A stretch of DNA of 64,000 nt, from the NCBI GenBank assembly GCA_016169945.1, contig JADLSH010000138.1:1477501-1541500 (forward strand), in the 5' to 3' direction. Made by a program: the position numbers and the translations under genes. Origin of the DNA: Trachythela sp. YZ-2020 (Eukaryota > Cnidaria > Anthozoa > Malacalcyonacea > Clavulariidae). Each line of letters starts with the position of its first letter. The first letter of the stretch is position 1. Shown here piece by piece: positions 45,601 to 55,740 of the stretch. The notes beneath the pieces are model-generated. The model did no database searches. It saw only the letters and a list, made by a program, of their open reading frames with translations, and was not told the origin of the DNA.

Positions 45601-47434
45601 AAAAATGCAACACTAGGTCCTCTGGCAGGAATTGAACCCACGGCCCTACGAATCCGGTGCAGCGCTCTAACCAACTGAGCTACAGAGGCCAGTTGCTGAG
45701 CTGTAACCGTTAGTTCTGTATATATAGGTTATCGGGTTATGCGGGTTGTGATAAGGTAAACTTCAAATATTTTTTTGCACTTCACTTGGTTGAACTAGAA
45801 TACTTGTTTTGGTGGATACTCCAAGTGAGTAAATATATACCCGATTTTTTAAGACCTAACCAGGAACGGTTGCGAAAAATGCAACACTAAGTCCTCTGGC
45901 AGGAATTGAACCCACGGTCCTGCGATTCCGGTGCAGCGCTCTAATCAACTGAGCTAGAGAGGCCAGTTGCTGAGCTGTAACCGTAAGTTCTGTAGATATA
46001 GGTTATCGGGTGTGCGGGTTGTGATGAGGTAAATTTCAAAGATTTTTTTGCACTTCACTTGGTTGAATAATCCAACTGAGTAGATATATATACACAATTT
46101 AAGACCTAACCGTTCCTGGTTAGGTCTTAAAAAATTGCGTATATATCTACTCACTTGGATTATCCACCAAGCCCAGTTTTCTAGTTCAACCTTGTTGTTG
46201 TGCAAAAAAATCTTTGAAGTTTATCTTATCACCACCCGCACACCCGATAACCTATATATACACAACTTACGGTTACAGCTCAGCAACTGGCCTCTGTAGC
46301 TCAGTTGGTTGGAGCGCTGCACCGGAATCGCAGGGCCGTGGGTTCAATTCCTGCCAGAGGACCTAGTGTTGCATTTTTCGCAACCGTTCCTGGTTAGGTC
46401 TTAAAAATTGGGTATGTATCTACTCACTTGGATTATCCACCAAACGCAGTATTCTAGTTCAACCAAGTGAAGTGCAAAAAAATCTTTGAAGTTTACCTTA
46501 TCACAACTCGCACACCCGATAACCTATCTATACAGAACTTAAGGTTACACCTCAGCGGCTGGCCTCTGTAGCTCAGTTGGTTAGAGCGCTGCACCGGAAT
46601 CGCAGGGCCGTGGGTTCAATTCCTGCCAGAGGACCTAGTGTTGCATTTTTCGCAACCGTTCCTGGTTAGGTCTTAAAAATTGTGTATATATCTACTCACT
46701 TGGATTTTCCACCAAACGCAGTATTCTAGTTCAACCAAGTGAAGTGCAAAAAATCTTTGAAGTTTACCTTATCACAACCCGCACACCCGATAACCTATCT
46801 ATACAGAACTTACGGTTACAGCTCAGCAACTGGCCTCTGTAGCTCAGTTGGTTAGAGCGCTGCACCGGAATCGCAGGGCCGTGGGTTCAATTCCTGCCGG
46901 AGGACCTAGCGTTGCATTTTTCGCAACCGTTCCTGGTTAGGTCTTAAAAAATTGGGTATATATCTACTCACTTGGATTATCCTCCAAACCCAGTATTCTA
47001 GTTCAACCAAGTGAAGTGCAAAAAAATCTTTGAAGTTTACCTTATCACAACCCGCACACCCGATAAACCTTTATATACAGAACTTACGGTTACAGCTCAG
47101 CAACCGGCCTCTGTAGCTCAGTTGGTTAGAGCGCTGCACCGGAATCGCAGGGCCGTGGGTTCAATTCCTGCCAGAAGTCCTAGTGTTACATTTTTCGCAA
47201 AAATTGTGTATATATCTACTCACTTGGATTATCCACCAAACCCAGTATTCTAGTTCAACCAAGTGAAGTGCAAAAAAATCTTTAGTAAGTTTACTTTTGT
47301 ATAGTAACACTAGACCAATAAGTTTGGTTTCTAACGGATGGGTTATTCAAATTTTCAGGAAAAAAGCGCTTTGGTTAGAAGATCAGTTCAGCAACTTTAT
47401 TCGTGAGTTTGGTTTAACACGGAGTGAAATTTAG
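33601..47434 (+). CDS. Mfn: Mitofusin (outer mitochondrial membrane fusion GTPase), 20 coding exons
   Basis: Dynamin-superfamily GTPase that tethers and fuses mitochondrial outer membranes. Coding exons read by eye: 33601-33759, 33943-34185, 34441-34523, 34777-34815, 34903-35011, 35210-35317, 35574-35681, 35957-36002, 36132-36202, 36306-36427, 40489-40609, 40763-40970, 41088-41151, 41392-41548, 43513-43562, 43954-44074, 44340-44459, 44708-44784, 44927-45061, 47359-47434. All introns are GT-AG and all phases join, giving 2217 nt and 738 residues, close to animal MFN1/MFN2. Visible: P-loop GRTSNGKS (79-86), switch IGHTT (about 102-106), DSPG (174-177), NNRWD (232-236), HR1 coiled coil (about 323-440), a membrane hairpin (about 593-630) and the C-terminal HR2 coiled coil. 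The start ATG fits the conserved N-terminus and no in-frame ATG lies closer upstream; a 5' non-coding exon is possible. No clear polyadenylation signal was seen before the LINE that begins near 47530. Confidence 0.96.
33943..35317 (+). other. Mfn: Mitofusin GTPase core exons (exons 2-6)
   Basis: These five exons carry all the nucleotide-binding motifs. Exon 2 holds the P-loop ([11 protein letters not shown]) and the switch threonines (GIGHTTSC). The exon 4/5 junction splits the DSPG motif across a phase-2 intron (GAT AG|C CCG). Exon 6 carries [13 protein letters not shown], the family's version of the guanine-specificity motif. Introns here are short (87 to 255 bp), unlike introns 10, 14 and 19, which have been expanded by repeats. 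No missing catalytic residue, stop or frameshift is seen, so the enzyme should be active. Confidence 0.93.
36439..36935. mobile_element. Non-autonomous hAT-like MITE in mitofusin intron 10
   Basis: The ends are inverted: TAGAGGTGTGCA on the left and TGCACACCTCTA on the right. The interior is rich in GGATCGGAT/ATCCGATCC. It is flanked by an 8-bp near-duplication, CAGTCCAC on the left and CAGTGCAC on the right. TAGAG-type ends plus 8-bp duplications fit the hAT superfamily. The left target copy overlaps the splice-donor region of exon 10 (AAAG|GTACAGTCCAC), so the element lies within about 11 bp of the exon. No transposase is encoded. Confidence 0.8.
38972..39105. mobile_element. Palindromic MITE, ~58-bp arms
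   Basis: TAGATTTTCGCTTACCTCAA on the left returns as its reverse complement at the right end, with arms of about 58 bp around a short loop. It is flanked by TATATA-rich DNA, so the target duplication cannot be read. Confidence 0.75.
39118..39396. mobile_element. Palindromic MITE, family shared with 4106-4357
   Basis: The ends are TAATTCAAAAAAGGTTGTCC and its reverse complement. The inner arms include TCATAAACCTTAA and the CCCATCAT/ATGATGGG pair. A diverged relative lies at 4106-4357, with the same AAAGGACAACCTT and CCCATCAT segments. It is non-coding. Confidence 0.75.
41599..42877. mobile_element. Long-terminal-inverted-repeat element in mitofusin intron 14
   Basis: The left arm (41599 to about 42150) and right arm (about 42350 to 42877) are near-perfect inverted copies of each other, roughly 530 bp each. 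The ends are ATTTAACAATTAGTCGCC and its reverse complement. Each arm starts with a nested hairpin built on GATTACAAGCCTATAGTCAC. The short centre includes another small palindrome (AGTGATAGTCACTGGGCAGTGACTATC). No open frame looks like a transposase. The element splits a tandem run of TATAGTCCAAGACTATAG-like units (41560-41600 and 42880-43015). Confidence 0.85.
42880..43350. repeat. TATAGTCCAAGAC minisatellite with a second small foldback insertion
   Basis: Degenerate units of about 26-30 bp (ATAGTTATATAGTCCAAGAC) run to about 43015 and resume at about 43298. Between them lies a second insertion ending in CTAATTGTTAAATAG, with an internal hairpin of CGATTTCTATGAGATGATAG and its reverse complement (43190-43297). 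It appears related by its ends to the larger intron 14 element. Confidence 0.65.
43570..43910. repeat. Degenerate simple repeat in mitofusin intron 15
   Basis: Imperfect repetition of TCTATTGTTCATTG-like words covers most of intron 15. It produces a short, low-complexity open frame rich in L, S, Y and C that is not a gene. Confidence 0.75.
43954..44459 (+). other. Mfn: Mitofusin membrane-hairpin exons (exons 16-17)
   Basis: Exon 16 ends in a glycine- and isoleucine-rich stretch (GIVIIGGL). Exon 17 continues [20 protein letters not shown], followed by a basic segment. Together they form the hydrophobic region that in mitofusins sits in the outer mitochondrial membrane, between HR1 and HR2. 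The surrounding introns hold simple repeats: a degenerate CCATTGTCTATTGTT-like run at 43570-43910 and a GTTTA microsatellite at 44607-44662. Confidence 0.85.
44607..44662. repeat. (GTTTA)n microsatellite, about 11 copies
   Basis: A pure run of the pentamer GTTTA in mitofusin intron 17, shortly upstream of exon 18. Confidence 0.95.
45341..45413 (-). pseudogene. tRNA-like sequence, unit 1
   Basis: It folds as a cloverleaf: a 7-bp acceptor stem with a mismatch at the outermost pair, a 4-bp D-stem with a 9-base loop, an anticodon stem with an A-C mismatch at 31-39, and a T-arm with loop TTCAATT. The anticodon position reads GGA, but base 33 is C instead of the universal T and there is no long variable arm, so it is unlikely to be a working serine tRNA. 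The internal promoter boxes are good (TAGCTCAGTTGG and GGTTCAATTCC). Confidence 0.6.
45618..45690 (-). pseudogene. tRNA-like sequence, unit 2
   Basis: Same cloverleaf and boxes as unit 1, with one change in the anticodon-arm region (CCCTACGAATCC on the + strand). Confidence 0.6.
45892..45964 (-). pseudogene. tRNA-like sequence, unit 3
   Basis: Same family. Changes weaken the A-box and the acceptor side (CTAATCAACTGAGCTAGAGAGG on the + strand, split here as CTAATCAACTG and AGCTAGAGAGG). Confidence 0.55.
46289..46361 (+). pseudogene. tRNA-like sequence, unit 4
   Basis: First unit in the + orientation. It has one D-loop change (GGTTGGAGC instead of GGTTAGAGC); otherwise it is identical in layout to the others. 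Confidence 0.6.
46561..46633 (+). pseudogene. tRNA-like sequence, unit 5
   Basis: Consensus copy: both internal promoter boxes are intact, the anticodon position reads GGA and base 33 is C. Confidence 0.6.
46832..46904 (+). pseudogene. tRNA-like sequence, unit 6
   Basis: Consensus copy with one change in the 3' acceptor strand (CCGGAGG instead of CCAGAGG). Confidence 0.6.
47106..47178 (+). pseudogene. tRNA-like sequence, unit 7
   Basis: The last unit, 180 bp before mitofusin exon 20. The 3' acceptor strand is altered (CCAGAAGTCC) and the following tail is shortened. Confidence 0.55.
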
Positions 47435-47529
47435 CCTGAAGCCACTGTACGAGATATTTAGACAATACAGCATACACAATATGTAGACATAATTACGCTT
47501 TTGACATCTGCCAGTATAGTAAATATTCA

Positions 47530-50464
47530 TAAATGTCCGATTAGCTATTAACGAGACAAGGCTTGATTCCTCTACTTCCGATTGTGAAGTATTTAGACCA
47601 GGTTATGAAATATTTCGGCGAGACCGTACTATTAATGGTCGATTTGGCGGAGGAGTTTGTTTTTACGTCCGTACTAGTTTAAACTGTACTCCCCGTCATG
47701 ATCTAAACTTCAGAGATTTAGAAAATCTATGTATCGAAATTCGCAAACATCATTCCAAGCCTTTTCTCGTTGCTAGTTGGTATCGACCCCCAGATTCTAG
47801 TGTTGATAAACTCAATTCCTTTGAGGCGCTTGTTGGTAAGATGGATGCCGAGGGCCTGGAGTATTATGTTATGGGTGATATGAACATTAATTTAATTGCT
47901 TCGGTATTGCTGATGTCTACAGCCTTCAGCAACTTATTAACGAACCAACTCGCGTTACTAGTACCTCTTCTACAATGATTGATCTAATTTTTACTAACTC
48001 TCCTAATAGGGTGGTTTGTTCCGGTGTCTCCCATATCAGCATTAGCGATTATAGTCTTATTTACGTTTTTCGCAAACTGGCCGTTGGTTTATCTAGTAAA
48101 CGTCGTACAACTGTCACTTACAGAAAATTTAAAAATTTTAATTCCTCTAGTTTTGCAACCATATTTCTTCTCAGGACTGGAATTCAATTAGTGAACTAAG
48201 CGATCCTAATAGCATGTGGCGTGTTTGGAAAAACATGTTTTCGAATGTCGCCGACAAACACGTTCCAATTCGAACGAAGGAACCAATTCAATTGGTACTT
48301 TTAAGTCACCTTGGATTACGTCTCATTTAAAACTTAACAGTGCATGCATAGAAGAGATGTTTTAAAGATAAAATCAATTCGCTCAAATGACCCAAGCGAT
48401 TGGCGTGCCTTTAAAAATTGTCGCAATAAGGTGAACAATTAATGAGGTAAAATTGGCTAAACAAAGATATTACAATGAGGCTTTTAATGAATGCGAAGGC
48501 TATCCGCACAAGACATGGGGAGTTATTAATGAACTTGCATCGAGAAAATCTAAAAGCTCCTTTGTTAATGAGATAAAACATGAAGGCATGTTAATCAGTG
48601 ATTCGTCTGGTCTCGCTGAAACCTTTAATGATCATTTTGTCACTATATATTGGTCCAAAACTGGCTGACGAAATTCCGCTTAACGTAAACAATCGCTCAC
48701 ACTTACACTTTCTTAGTGGTCATCCATATGATCATGAACCGTTTCAATTAAAATCAACAAATAACTCCAAAGTTTTTTCGTTGTTATCCAGACTTAGTAA
48801 ATCTAAAGCAACTGGTCTGGACAAAATTTCTGCTAGACTTTTACGTGAATGTGCTGATCTCATTTCGAACTCTCTGCGCTTGATCTTTAATAGCTCCATT
48901 TCTACTGGTGTTTTTCCAGGTGAATGGAAGTGTTCTAAAGTTATACCTTTATTCAAGCAAGGGTGTCGCACTGAGTTGAATAATTATCGACCTATTTCAA
49001 TTATTCCGATTGTTGCTAAATTATTTGAGCGAATTGTGTGCGATCAAGTTTTGGCCTATTTAACCAATCATAATTTCATTTCAAACTGCCAGTCTGGATT
49101 TCGCTGCCTTCATTCTACTGACACCGCTTTATTGGAGGCTGTGGATAATTGGGCGTATAATATTGATAGCGGTTGTGTGAATGCTGTTGTTTTTCTAGAC
49201 CTGAAAAAGGCCTTTGACACAGTAGATCACAATATCTTATTATCTAAACTTAATGCGTATGGTATTAGAGGTGTTGGATACCAATGGTTTAAGTCTTACT
49301 TGAACGGTCGTCATCAAAAGTGTCTTGTTAATGGGTGCTTATCCGAAAACCGCGCATTAACTTGTGGTGTTCCACAAGGAACAATTCTTGGGCCGCTTTT
49401 ATTCTTATTGTATATAAATGACCTGCCGAATTGCCTGTCGCATTCGTAGCCTCACATGTTTGCAGACGATATTCATTTCACGTATGCGGATAATGATATC
49501 ACTAAAATCGAACATACACCAATGATCTTGAGAGTATTCGCGAGTGGCTTATTGTAAACAAATTGACACTGAATATGTCCAAAACTGAATTTATGGTGAT
49601 AGGACAAGACAAAGACTTTACACCTTTGACAATGCACCAGTACTTACAATCGAAGGGGCTCCTATCAAACAAGTAAATTCAACTAAGTCTCTGGGTTTTC
49701 ATATCGATGAGCACCTTTGATGGTCTGTGCACGTTGATGACATCTCTCTTTGGTGCGTTGAAACGTATCAGGTCTTTTGTTCCTCGTACAACACTGCATA
49801 CTATTTTTCACTCGTTAATACAACCGCATTTTGACTAGGGTAGTGTTGTGTGGGGGAATTGCAATAAAACTCTTGCTGCAAAAATACAAAAATTACAAAA
49901 TCGTGCAGCTAGGGTCTTAACTTTTTCTGGCTATGATGCTAATGCTGATAGTCTTTTTGTAGACCTTGGATGGGAAAACCTTGAAACACAGCGCCAAATT
50001 CATAAGGTACTATGGTTTGTAAATCGATAAATGGTTTGGCTCCTGAATATCTTCGTTCAAAATTGTTGAACGCAGCTGTGTTTCAAGCTATTCTCTTAGA
50101 GACACTGTGGGCAAACTTGCTGTTCCTTTTCCTCGCACCAACTACCTAAGAAATTCGTTCAATTACAGTGGTGCAGTAACATGGAACAGTCTTCCTGTAG
50201 AATTGAGACAAGCTAATTCTCTTAATACTTTTCGGTTTGGTTGTAGAAAAATTTTCTCCTCGGCAATAATTACTGTATCTAACCAATGCACGGCACTCAT
50301 GTAAAGCAGGTTTTAATTTTATTTTCCTATTATATTTGTATATTTGTTACTTATATATTGTGGAATTTGTATTATTTATATATTGTAAAATTTGTAATTC
50401 CTGATGAGTCCACCGTGGCTAAATAAAGTTACCATTACCATTACCATTTACACCATTACCATTG
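47530..50464 (+). pseudogene. 5'-truncated, decayed LINE (CR1/jockey-like non-LTR retrotransposon)
   Basis: It begins inside the endonuclease domain (LAINETRLDSS near 47540) and continues with VASWYRPPDSS and MGDMNINLI, then is frameshifted. The later endonuclease motif SDHS reads SDYS at about 48030, losing the catalytic histidine. The reverse transcriptase follows (about 48600-49560), with motif A FLDLKKAFDTVDH and CGVPQGTILGPLLF. A stop at 49447-49449 falls just before the active-site FADD. C-terminal sequence (QKLQNRAARVLTFSGYD, then GAVTWNSLPVELRQ) follows in broken frames. The 3' end is a tail of ACCATT repeats at 50430-50464, as in CR1-type elements. It lies in the same orientation as mitofusin, just past its stop codon. 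Confidence 0.9.
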
Positions 50465-50465
50465 T

Positions 50466-51160
50466 TTAGTCGGATTGTAGGCCTACAATGTACACACATA
50501 ATTCATTTTTATAACACATTTATTGATTAAAATTTATTTTACAACGTTAGTAAGGTCTGCTCCTAAGAGCATATCGTTTAGGCGTTGTAAATCTCGCTTG
50601 TATAAACTTTACTAAACAAACGCTTGAAACATCGCTGTAAGAACTGTCTACCTTTATTGCAGCTAATGAGCTGAATTACAAAGGTATACAATTTACAAAG
50701 TCGATTAAAAAATGCAACTAAATTAGGTAAACTATAGCCCTACATTTTATATAAATTTGGAATTTAAAAATGTATAAAGTATACTAATGGCGTAATGCTA
50801 AAACTGTGAACTGAACTATGAATTAAAACGTTTAGAACTTGCAATTAAAAATGGGATTTTGAACAAAATCCAAATGAATCTACTTTGTGTAGGAGCGATG
50901 CGTTAAGTTGAATAAATCGATACAATGATATCACGATCGACACGTCGTTTTGTAGCATATAAGCCGCCGAAATGCGAATTCGATGTTGTAGGTTTTCCCT
51001 TGTTCTGTTTGGACTATCTTTCATCGTGCTATATATTGTAGATAGTCTAGACAGCTGATATTATAGAGTCGTTCGAACTATAATAGAATATGCAAAACAA
51101 ATATTAGTATTAATTTGCATGTTATGCTTACAGTAGTTTCGACTGAGTTTACTGGTTACG
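50466..51160. other. No gene recognised
   Basis: AT-rich DNA after the LINE tail; no supportable repeat or coding signal. Confidence 0.5.
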
Positions 51161-51239
51161 GTCACTAGTCCGAAGGTTCACTAGTCCGAAGGTCCACTAG
51201 TCCGAAGGTCCACTACTCCGAAGGTTCACTACTCCGAAA
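51161..51239. repeat. Five 16-bp tandem units (TTCACTAGTCCGAAGG)
   Basis: Five consecutive units, with CTAGTCC or CTACTCC variants. Confidence 0.95.
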
Positions 51240-52377
51240 TATGCGCGTTCTGAATTGCAATTACGTGTCCTACTGCGTAGATATGCACGAAAGGCAGTTA
51301 AGGAACAGGTTAAGGCGATGATATAACTAGTTTCAACGACTATTTCCGATGCTACTCGATGCTATTTGTTTGGCAACGCGTTCCTCCTTGGAAAATGTCG
51401 CCTGTATTACTGATCACCTTTAAATATGAAACTTTTTGCAGGCAGTTTTTGACTCGTTAAGATTACAAAAATATATATTTCCTTTGACGCACATATCTTG
51501 CTGATGAGTTTATGTAGCTTTACATAAATGACAAAATTGCTATGCTATAGTATATTAATAATTGTTGAAAGGATAGTTCTAGTTATAGTAGCTATTTGTA
51601 GAACATTAAACAATTATTGGTTGAGGCTGAGCATGATATCAAGAGCCCGAGGTCAATGTTATCTGCCGAAGCGAATACAATATGCCGACCGTGGTGGGGG
51701 CCTGGGCGCGACAGCGTTCAATAATAGCATTTTTTTTAATCGATCGAAGTTCGATCTGAAAAACTATTATTCCATGCCGATGACATCACAAGCGGAATTA
51801 ACGTGAGAACTACCGGATATTGAGAATTATCCGGGGCTTTTTGACCAATCCGAAACGAGAATAGAGTTTGACTGTATAATAATAATCGTATATAATTAAC
51901 AGTTAATGAATATTGCGATATGCATAATTATTTAAATGTTCCCGTCTCAGTGAGACAACGACGGCTTCTAATGATTATGTGTAACTGCAACATAGCATGA
52001 TGTCATAAGTAATTTACCAAAAATTGATTTTTTGTTCTGTGCGTAATAATCCCAGTGTTGAGTAATACATTCTGCGTCTTTTCCCTCGAACGTAAATTTG
52101 CCAGTGCATTCCGCAATCTCTTTACAGTTGACATCTGTACTCTCTCGCATCCTCTAACAGAGTATCACTACAATGGTCACATGCGCACTTTAAAATATAT
52201 TCACATATCAGACGAAACACGGTAATAAATAGTTCGAAGAACGGTTTAATACTAGATTACTTTGATAAATTTACTTACCATGAAATAACAGCTGCGGTTT
52301 TCTTAAATATCGCCTCAAGAGTTTCTCGCAGAAATATACCGTCTTCGTCGTCTGTTTCTTCTTCCTCATATTAGTCA

Positions 52378-52587
52378 CTATACTATAAATACATGCTTGC
52401 AGTAACCCCTCACCCCAGCTGAACATTGCCAGACATTACATTCCAAAACATTACCATTGCTAATCTTTTTTATCAAAAAATCTGCCATGCATAGGTTGTA
52501 GGCGAGTCGGATATCTGCGTTCAAAACAAATTTTTGGCATAGAAAACAGAATTGGATCCTTGGCTCACACCCCTCTTCACGACGCAA
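52378..52587 (-). pseudogene. SWIM-zinc-finger-like fragment
   Basis: On the - strand, the frame ends NGNVLECNVWQCSAGVRGYC followed by KHVFIV and a stop. C-S-A-G-x-x-G-Y-C-K-H-V fits the SWIM finger (C-x-C-xn-C-x-H), although the first cysteine spacing is altered. SWIM fingers accompany nuclease or transposase genes in several animal elements. A separate acidic stretch (EEEETDDEDG, near 52340-52375) follows in another frame and ends at a good splice donor. A 60-residue frame at 51968-52150 may be another piece. Confidence 0.4.
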
Positions 52588-53369
52588 TCAAAGGCTATCG
52601 CCAAATGAAATGTTTTACCCGACGTAATCACTATGGCTTCCTTCATTTTAAATTTGCCATTAAAATTTTGATCATTACTCTAATAGTTTGGAAAGAAGAG
52701 TGGAAGGAAACAATATTATTTTGGGAAATTTATTTTGAAAGAATAAAAAATGGAAATTTTGTTTCAAGAAGAGGAAGCACAGTAGCCATGGCAACACGAT
52801 AAAATAAACTTCTTTTCTGAAAACAACAGGCACAGAATACTACAAAAATAATTAAAATATTAGTTGTTTTAGCCATACAAATCTGAGATATATGGTGTAG
52901 GTATGTTCTTATGCATTCTATAAGCTTCAAATTAATGTTTAAATGCAACCTTCCGTTTACTAAAACGTTGGCAAAAGTTTATAAAACTAAACTGCTTTTT
53001 ACTTATAAATTAGTTTTTGAAATGAAATCAGTTGAAAATATACAAATTCTCTCGTGTGAAACGATTTCGCTTTCCTTTTAAGTTGGAACTTTTTGATAGC
53101 ATAAAATATAGGATATTTTAATTGTAAAAGAATGAAAATCTATGTAAATAAAACGACATTCTTACGGCTATATCAACAATTTAATATAAGAAACTTGCCA
53201 CATTTTTTCGACCATCTATCTCTATCCTTTTTTATAAAGTATAAACGATAAATTTGTTCCGCAGCTTTTCCTGAAGTCCCAAAAAGCTATTTATAAGTTA
53301 TAATTCAGACTTACTGATATGACTTACTCATGTTTTTTTATAATTCGCTCATTCCACTCCTAACAAAGA

Positions 53370-53850
53370 TTAGTGAGATGACCACCCATCACTCCCATGA
53401 AACATAGCCATGCGCCCGCAAAACTTGATGAACTTTGGATTTCCCATTGCTTTCCTTTTTACGATGAGCCAGCTGGCTCCAGGTTCGCAGCTCCAGTTTC
53501 GCGAACCTGGAGCCAGCTCCAGATTGGCTCGAAACTGGAGCTGGGACGACAAGTTTGTAAACAAAGCGTTTTGGCCGCTTAACCAGTAATGTAAATGAAT
53601 TTTTTTTGAAAGACCATTTTTACCTGTCATATTTTCTAGTACGTGACCGAAAATGAGAACTTTATTCCGTTTCGTTTGTCCACAGTAGCTTGTGAAAGTT
53701 GACTATTTTTTCTGACGAAGGGGCTGGTCAGCGGCCCGATTGATCGTATAGCTTTTTAAAACCTTAATTTTTTACCTTTATAATGGCAAACTGTAAAATT
53801 TGATTGATGACCGTTCTAGAGAAAGTATTCAAATATAATGTCAAGCAATA
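53370..53850 (+). repeat. Dispersed repeat, copy shared with 15450-15785 and 25140-25345
   Basis: It carries palindromic CTGGAGCC/GGCTCCAG words, GACGACAAGTTTGTAAACAA and TCTAGTACGTGACCGAAAAT. The end at 53840-53860 preserves the empty site of the 15.8-19.6 kb element. Confidence 0.8.
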
Positions 53851-53884
53851 AGCGTACTTCTACATCGCGAAACCGCGATAAATA

Positions 53885-55740
53885 ACTCTGGCAAAGTCGA
53901 GCCATCTATTTCACGCGCGGCCCGCTTGTATTAATTTCACACTTCCGTGAACACACAACTTTGGTATCGGTAAATTTGCGATTTGGAGAAATAACCTATT
54001 GAACGTTTAATGATATATTATTATTTATTGCACTTTTTTAAAGACTGAACGATCGAAACATCTTTCATATCTGCAACACACAACGCAAACAAGAACGCGA
54101 AAAATGGTGTTAAATGCGGCTCAGATTGCCGAACGTCAAATACGTCTAGCATAGTACAAATTGTTTACAAAATTATTTTATCCGCCCGATTATTTTATCG
54201 CCCATTTATATAATAACCACTCAAAAATAAAGCGACTGCTTCGCAGGCTACGTTATATGTGTTTATATTATAAGTAGTATCTAACGAGCAATTTGATTGG
54301 CTAATGCGCGTGCTTTATGACGCAATAAAGCACGGCCACCGTTTTCATTTTTCTCACTTCGTCCCCGCTTGTTAAATTTTCCTCGGAATTGTCAATACAT
54401 TAATATGAACAAAATTATAATAGTTTTAAATCCAAAGTCTGTCAAAAAGCAAGAAAAAATAGACCTAAACGAGATGGAAAAAAGCCAGCCAACAAATAAC
54501 AACTGAACATAAACGGCGAATAAAGATTCGTAGCTGTTTCTGAGTTTGAAATATACTTTTTTGTTTGAAAGTTGGCATTCAACGGCGACAAGAAACGCGA
54601 AAATCTGTACTATTTTGACATTTAAAGGTACAAAAACTGTTTTTAAACACAAACCAAACCAAATTTATCCACAGTTCTAGGTGCAAAAAATTAAAATTAA
54701 CCATTTTGGCATTGATTTAGATATAAACAATATGTGTACAGTTTTTAAGCTGTCAAGATGCAACGACAAAAACCTACACAAATACGACATGTTTATGCAT
54801 TTCTTGACAGTTTGTCTGAGAAAATTTTTAACCACCAACCACTGAACTAGCAAAAAAACACAAAAAATATTCAAACAGTACCTTCAAACAAAAACTGCCT
54901 GATATATTTGGTTCAAGATGAAAAATCTACTTGACAACCAATGTCATCAAAGCAGCTTGACAAAAACGGAAAAACCCTTCGCTATTATACGAATCCAGGA
55001 CAATAGTGAAGCAGAATAACGAAAAACCAATCTGTCTATCATTGTGCACTATATTTGAAAAAATTTCAACAGTTTTTGTGCCTTTTTAGTCCCTAATTTT
55101 TGTTGAGTTGCAAGTTTTTCGCTCCTTCGCCGGCCACAATTCAAGCTTGTAGTTGTTGCCAAGCAATGAAAACATTAAAAGCTTGCGAGTGACGTCAGTG
55201 ATTACATGTTAGGAGAATATCAATATTGATCTTTGAACAAAATTGCTTACTGTGCTTATATACCACTTATAATATAAAAGAATTAAAAAACTCGTCTTGT
55301 GCCGTTATGGTGTAATAATGCACTCGGGGGAATGTTGGAAGAATACTCGAGAAGCGTGTAAAACACTCGGCTACGCCTCGTGTTTTACAAGCTTCTCTCG
55401 TATTCTCCCAACATTCACCCCTCGTGCATTATTACACCATAACGGCACGCGACTCGTTTTTTAATTCTTAAATAGAAGGTAAAGGCTAATAATTACTCGC
55501 GGCCCGACCGTATCGCTTAAAAGTTAAAACTCAAATATCTCCGCTCAAACTTGTCGTACGGCAAAAAAATTTCGATCAGATCTTTTCACAAAGGTTTCTC
55601 TTTCTAACGAATATGGTTTGATCATAGCTCGGGCAAATTTAGCGACGAACGGAGCCAAAATCTCTCAATTTCGGCTATGTTCATAATACTACGAACTGTT
55701 CGGGCATGATCGTGGACGTGACGTAAACAACTGGTAACAA
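53885..55740. repeat. Dispersed repeat, copy 2 (blocks B, C, A in permuted order)
   Basis: 53885-54133 matches 22632-22880. Block B (54257-55137), block C (55138-55475, with its own palindrome at about 55280-55467) and block A (55476-55740) follow. Relative to 7081-9507, where the order is A-B-C, this is a circular permutation. Block C here lacks the hAT insertion. Confidence 0.85.

Larger units (their letters stand above)
45245..47285. repeat. Inverted array of ~273-bp tRNA-like (SINE-type) units in the last mitofusin intron
   Basis: Three units in one orientation (tRNA-like parts at 45341, 45618 and 45892) are followed by four in the other (46289, 46561, 46832 and 47106), spaced 271-277 bp. 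Each unit carries a tRNA-like head followed by TAGTGTTGCATTTTTCGCAA, AAGACCTAACCAGGAACGG (or complement), a TATATCTACTCACTTGGAT block and a GTGAAGTGCAAAAAAATCTT block. The switch point at 46105-46130 is itself a palindrome, AAGACCTAACCG/TTCCTGGTTAGGTCTT. The A-box and B-box are intact in nearly all units. A transcript through this intron could fold into a hairpin of about 0.8 kb. Confidence 0.9.

Noticed and set aside
45341..47178. Seven functional serine tRNA genes
   Set aside because: There is no long variable arm, base 33 is C, stem mismatches recur and the units are part of a larger SINE-like repeat.
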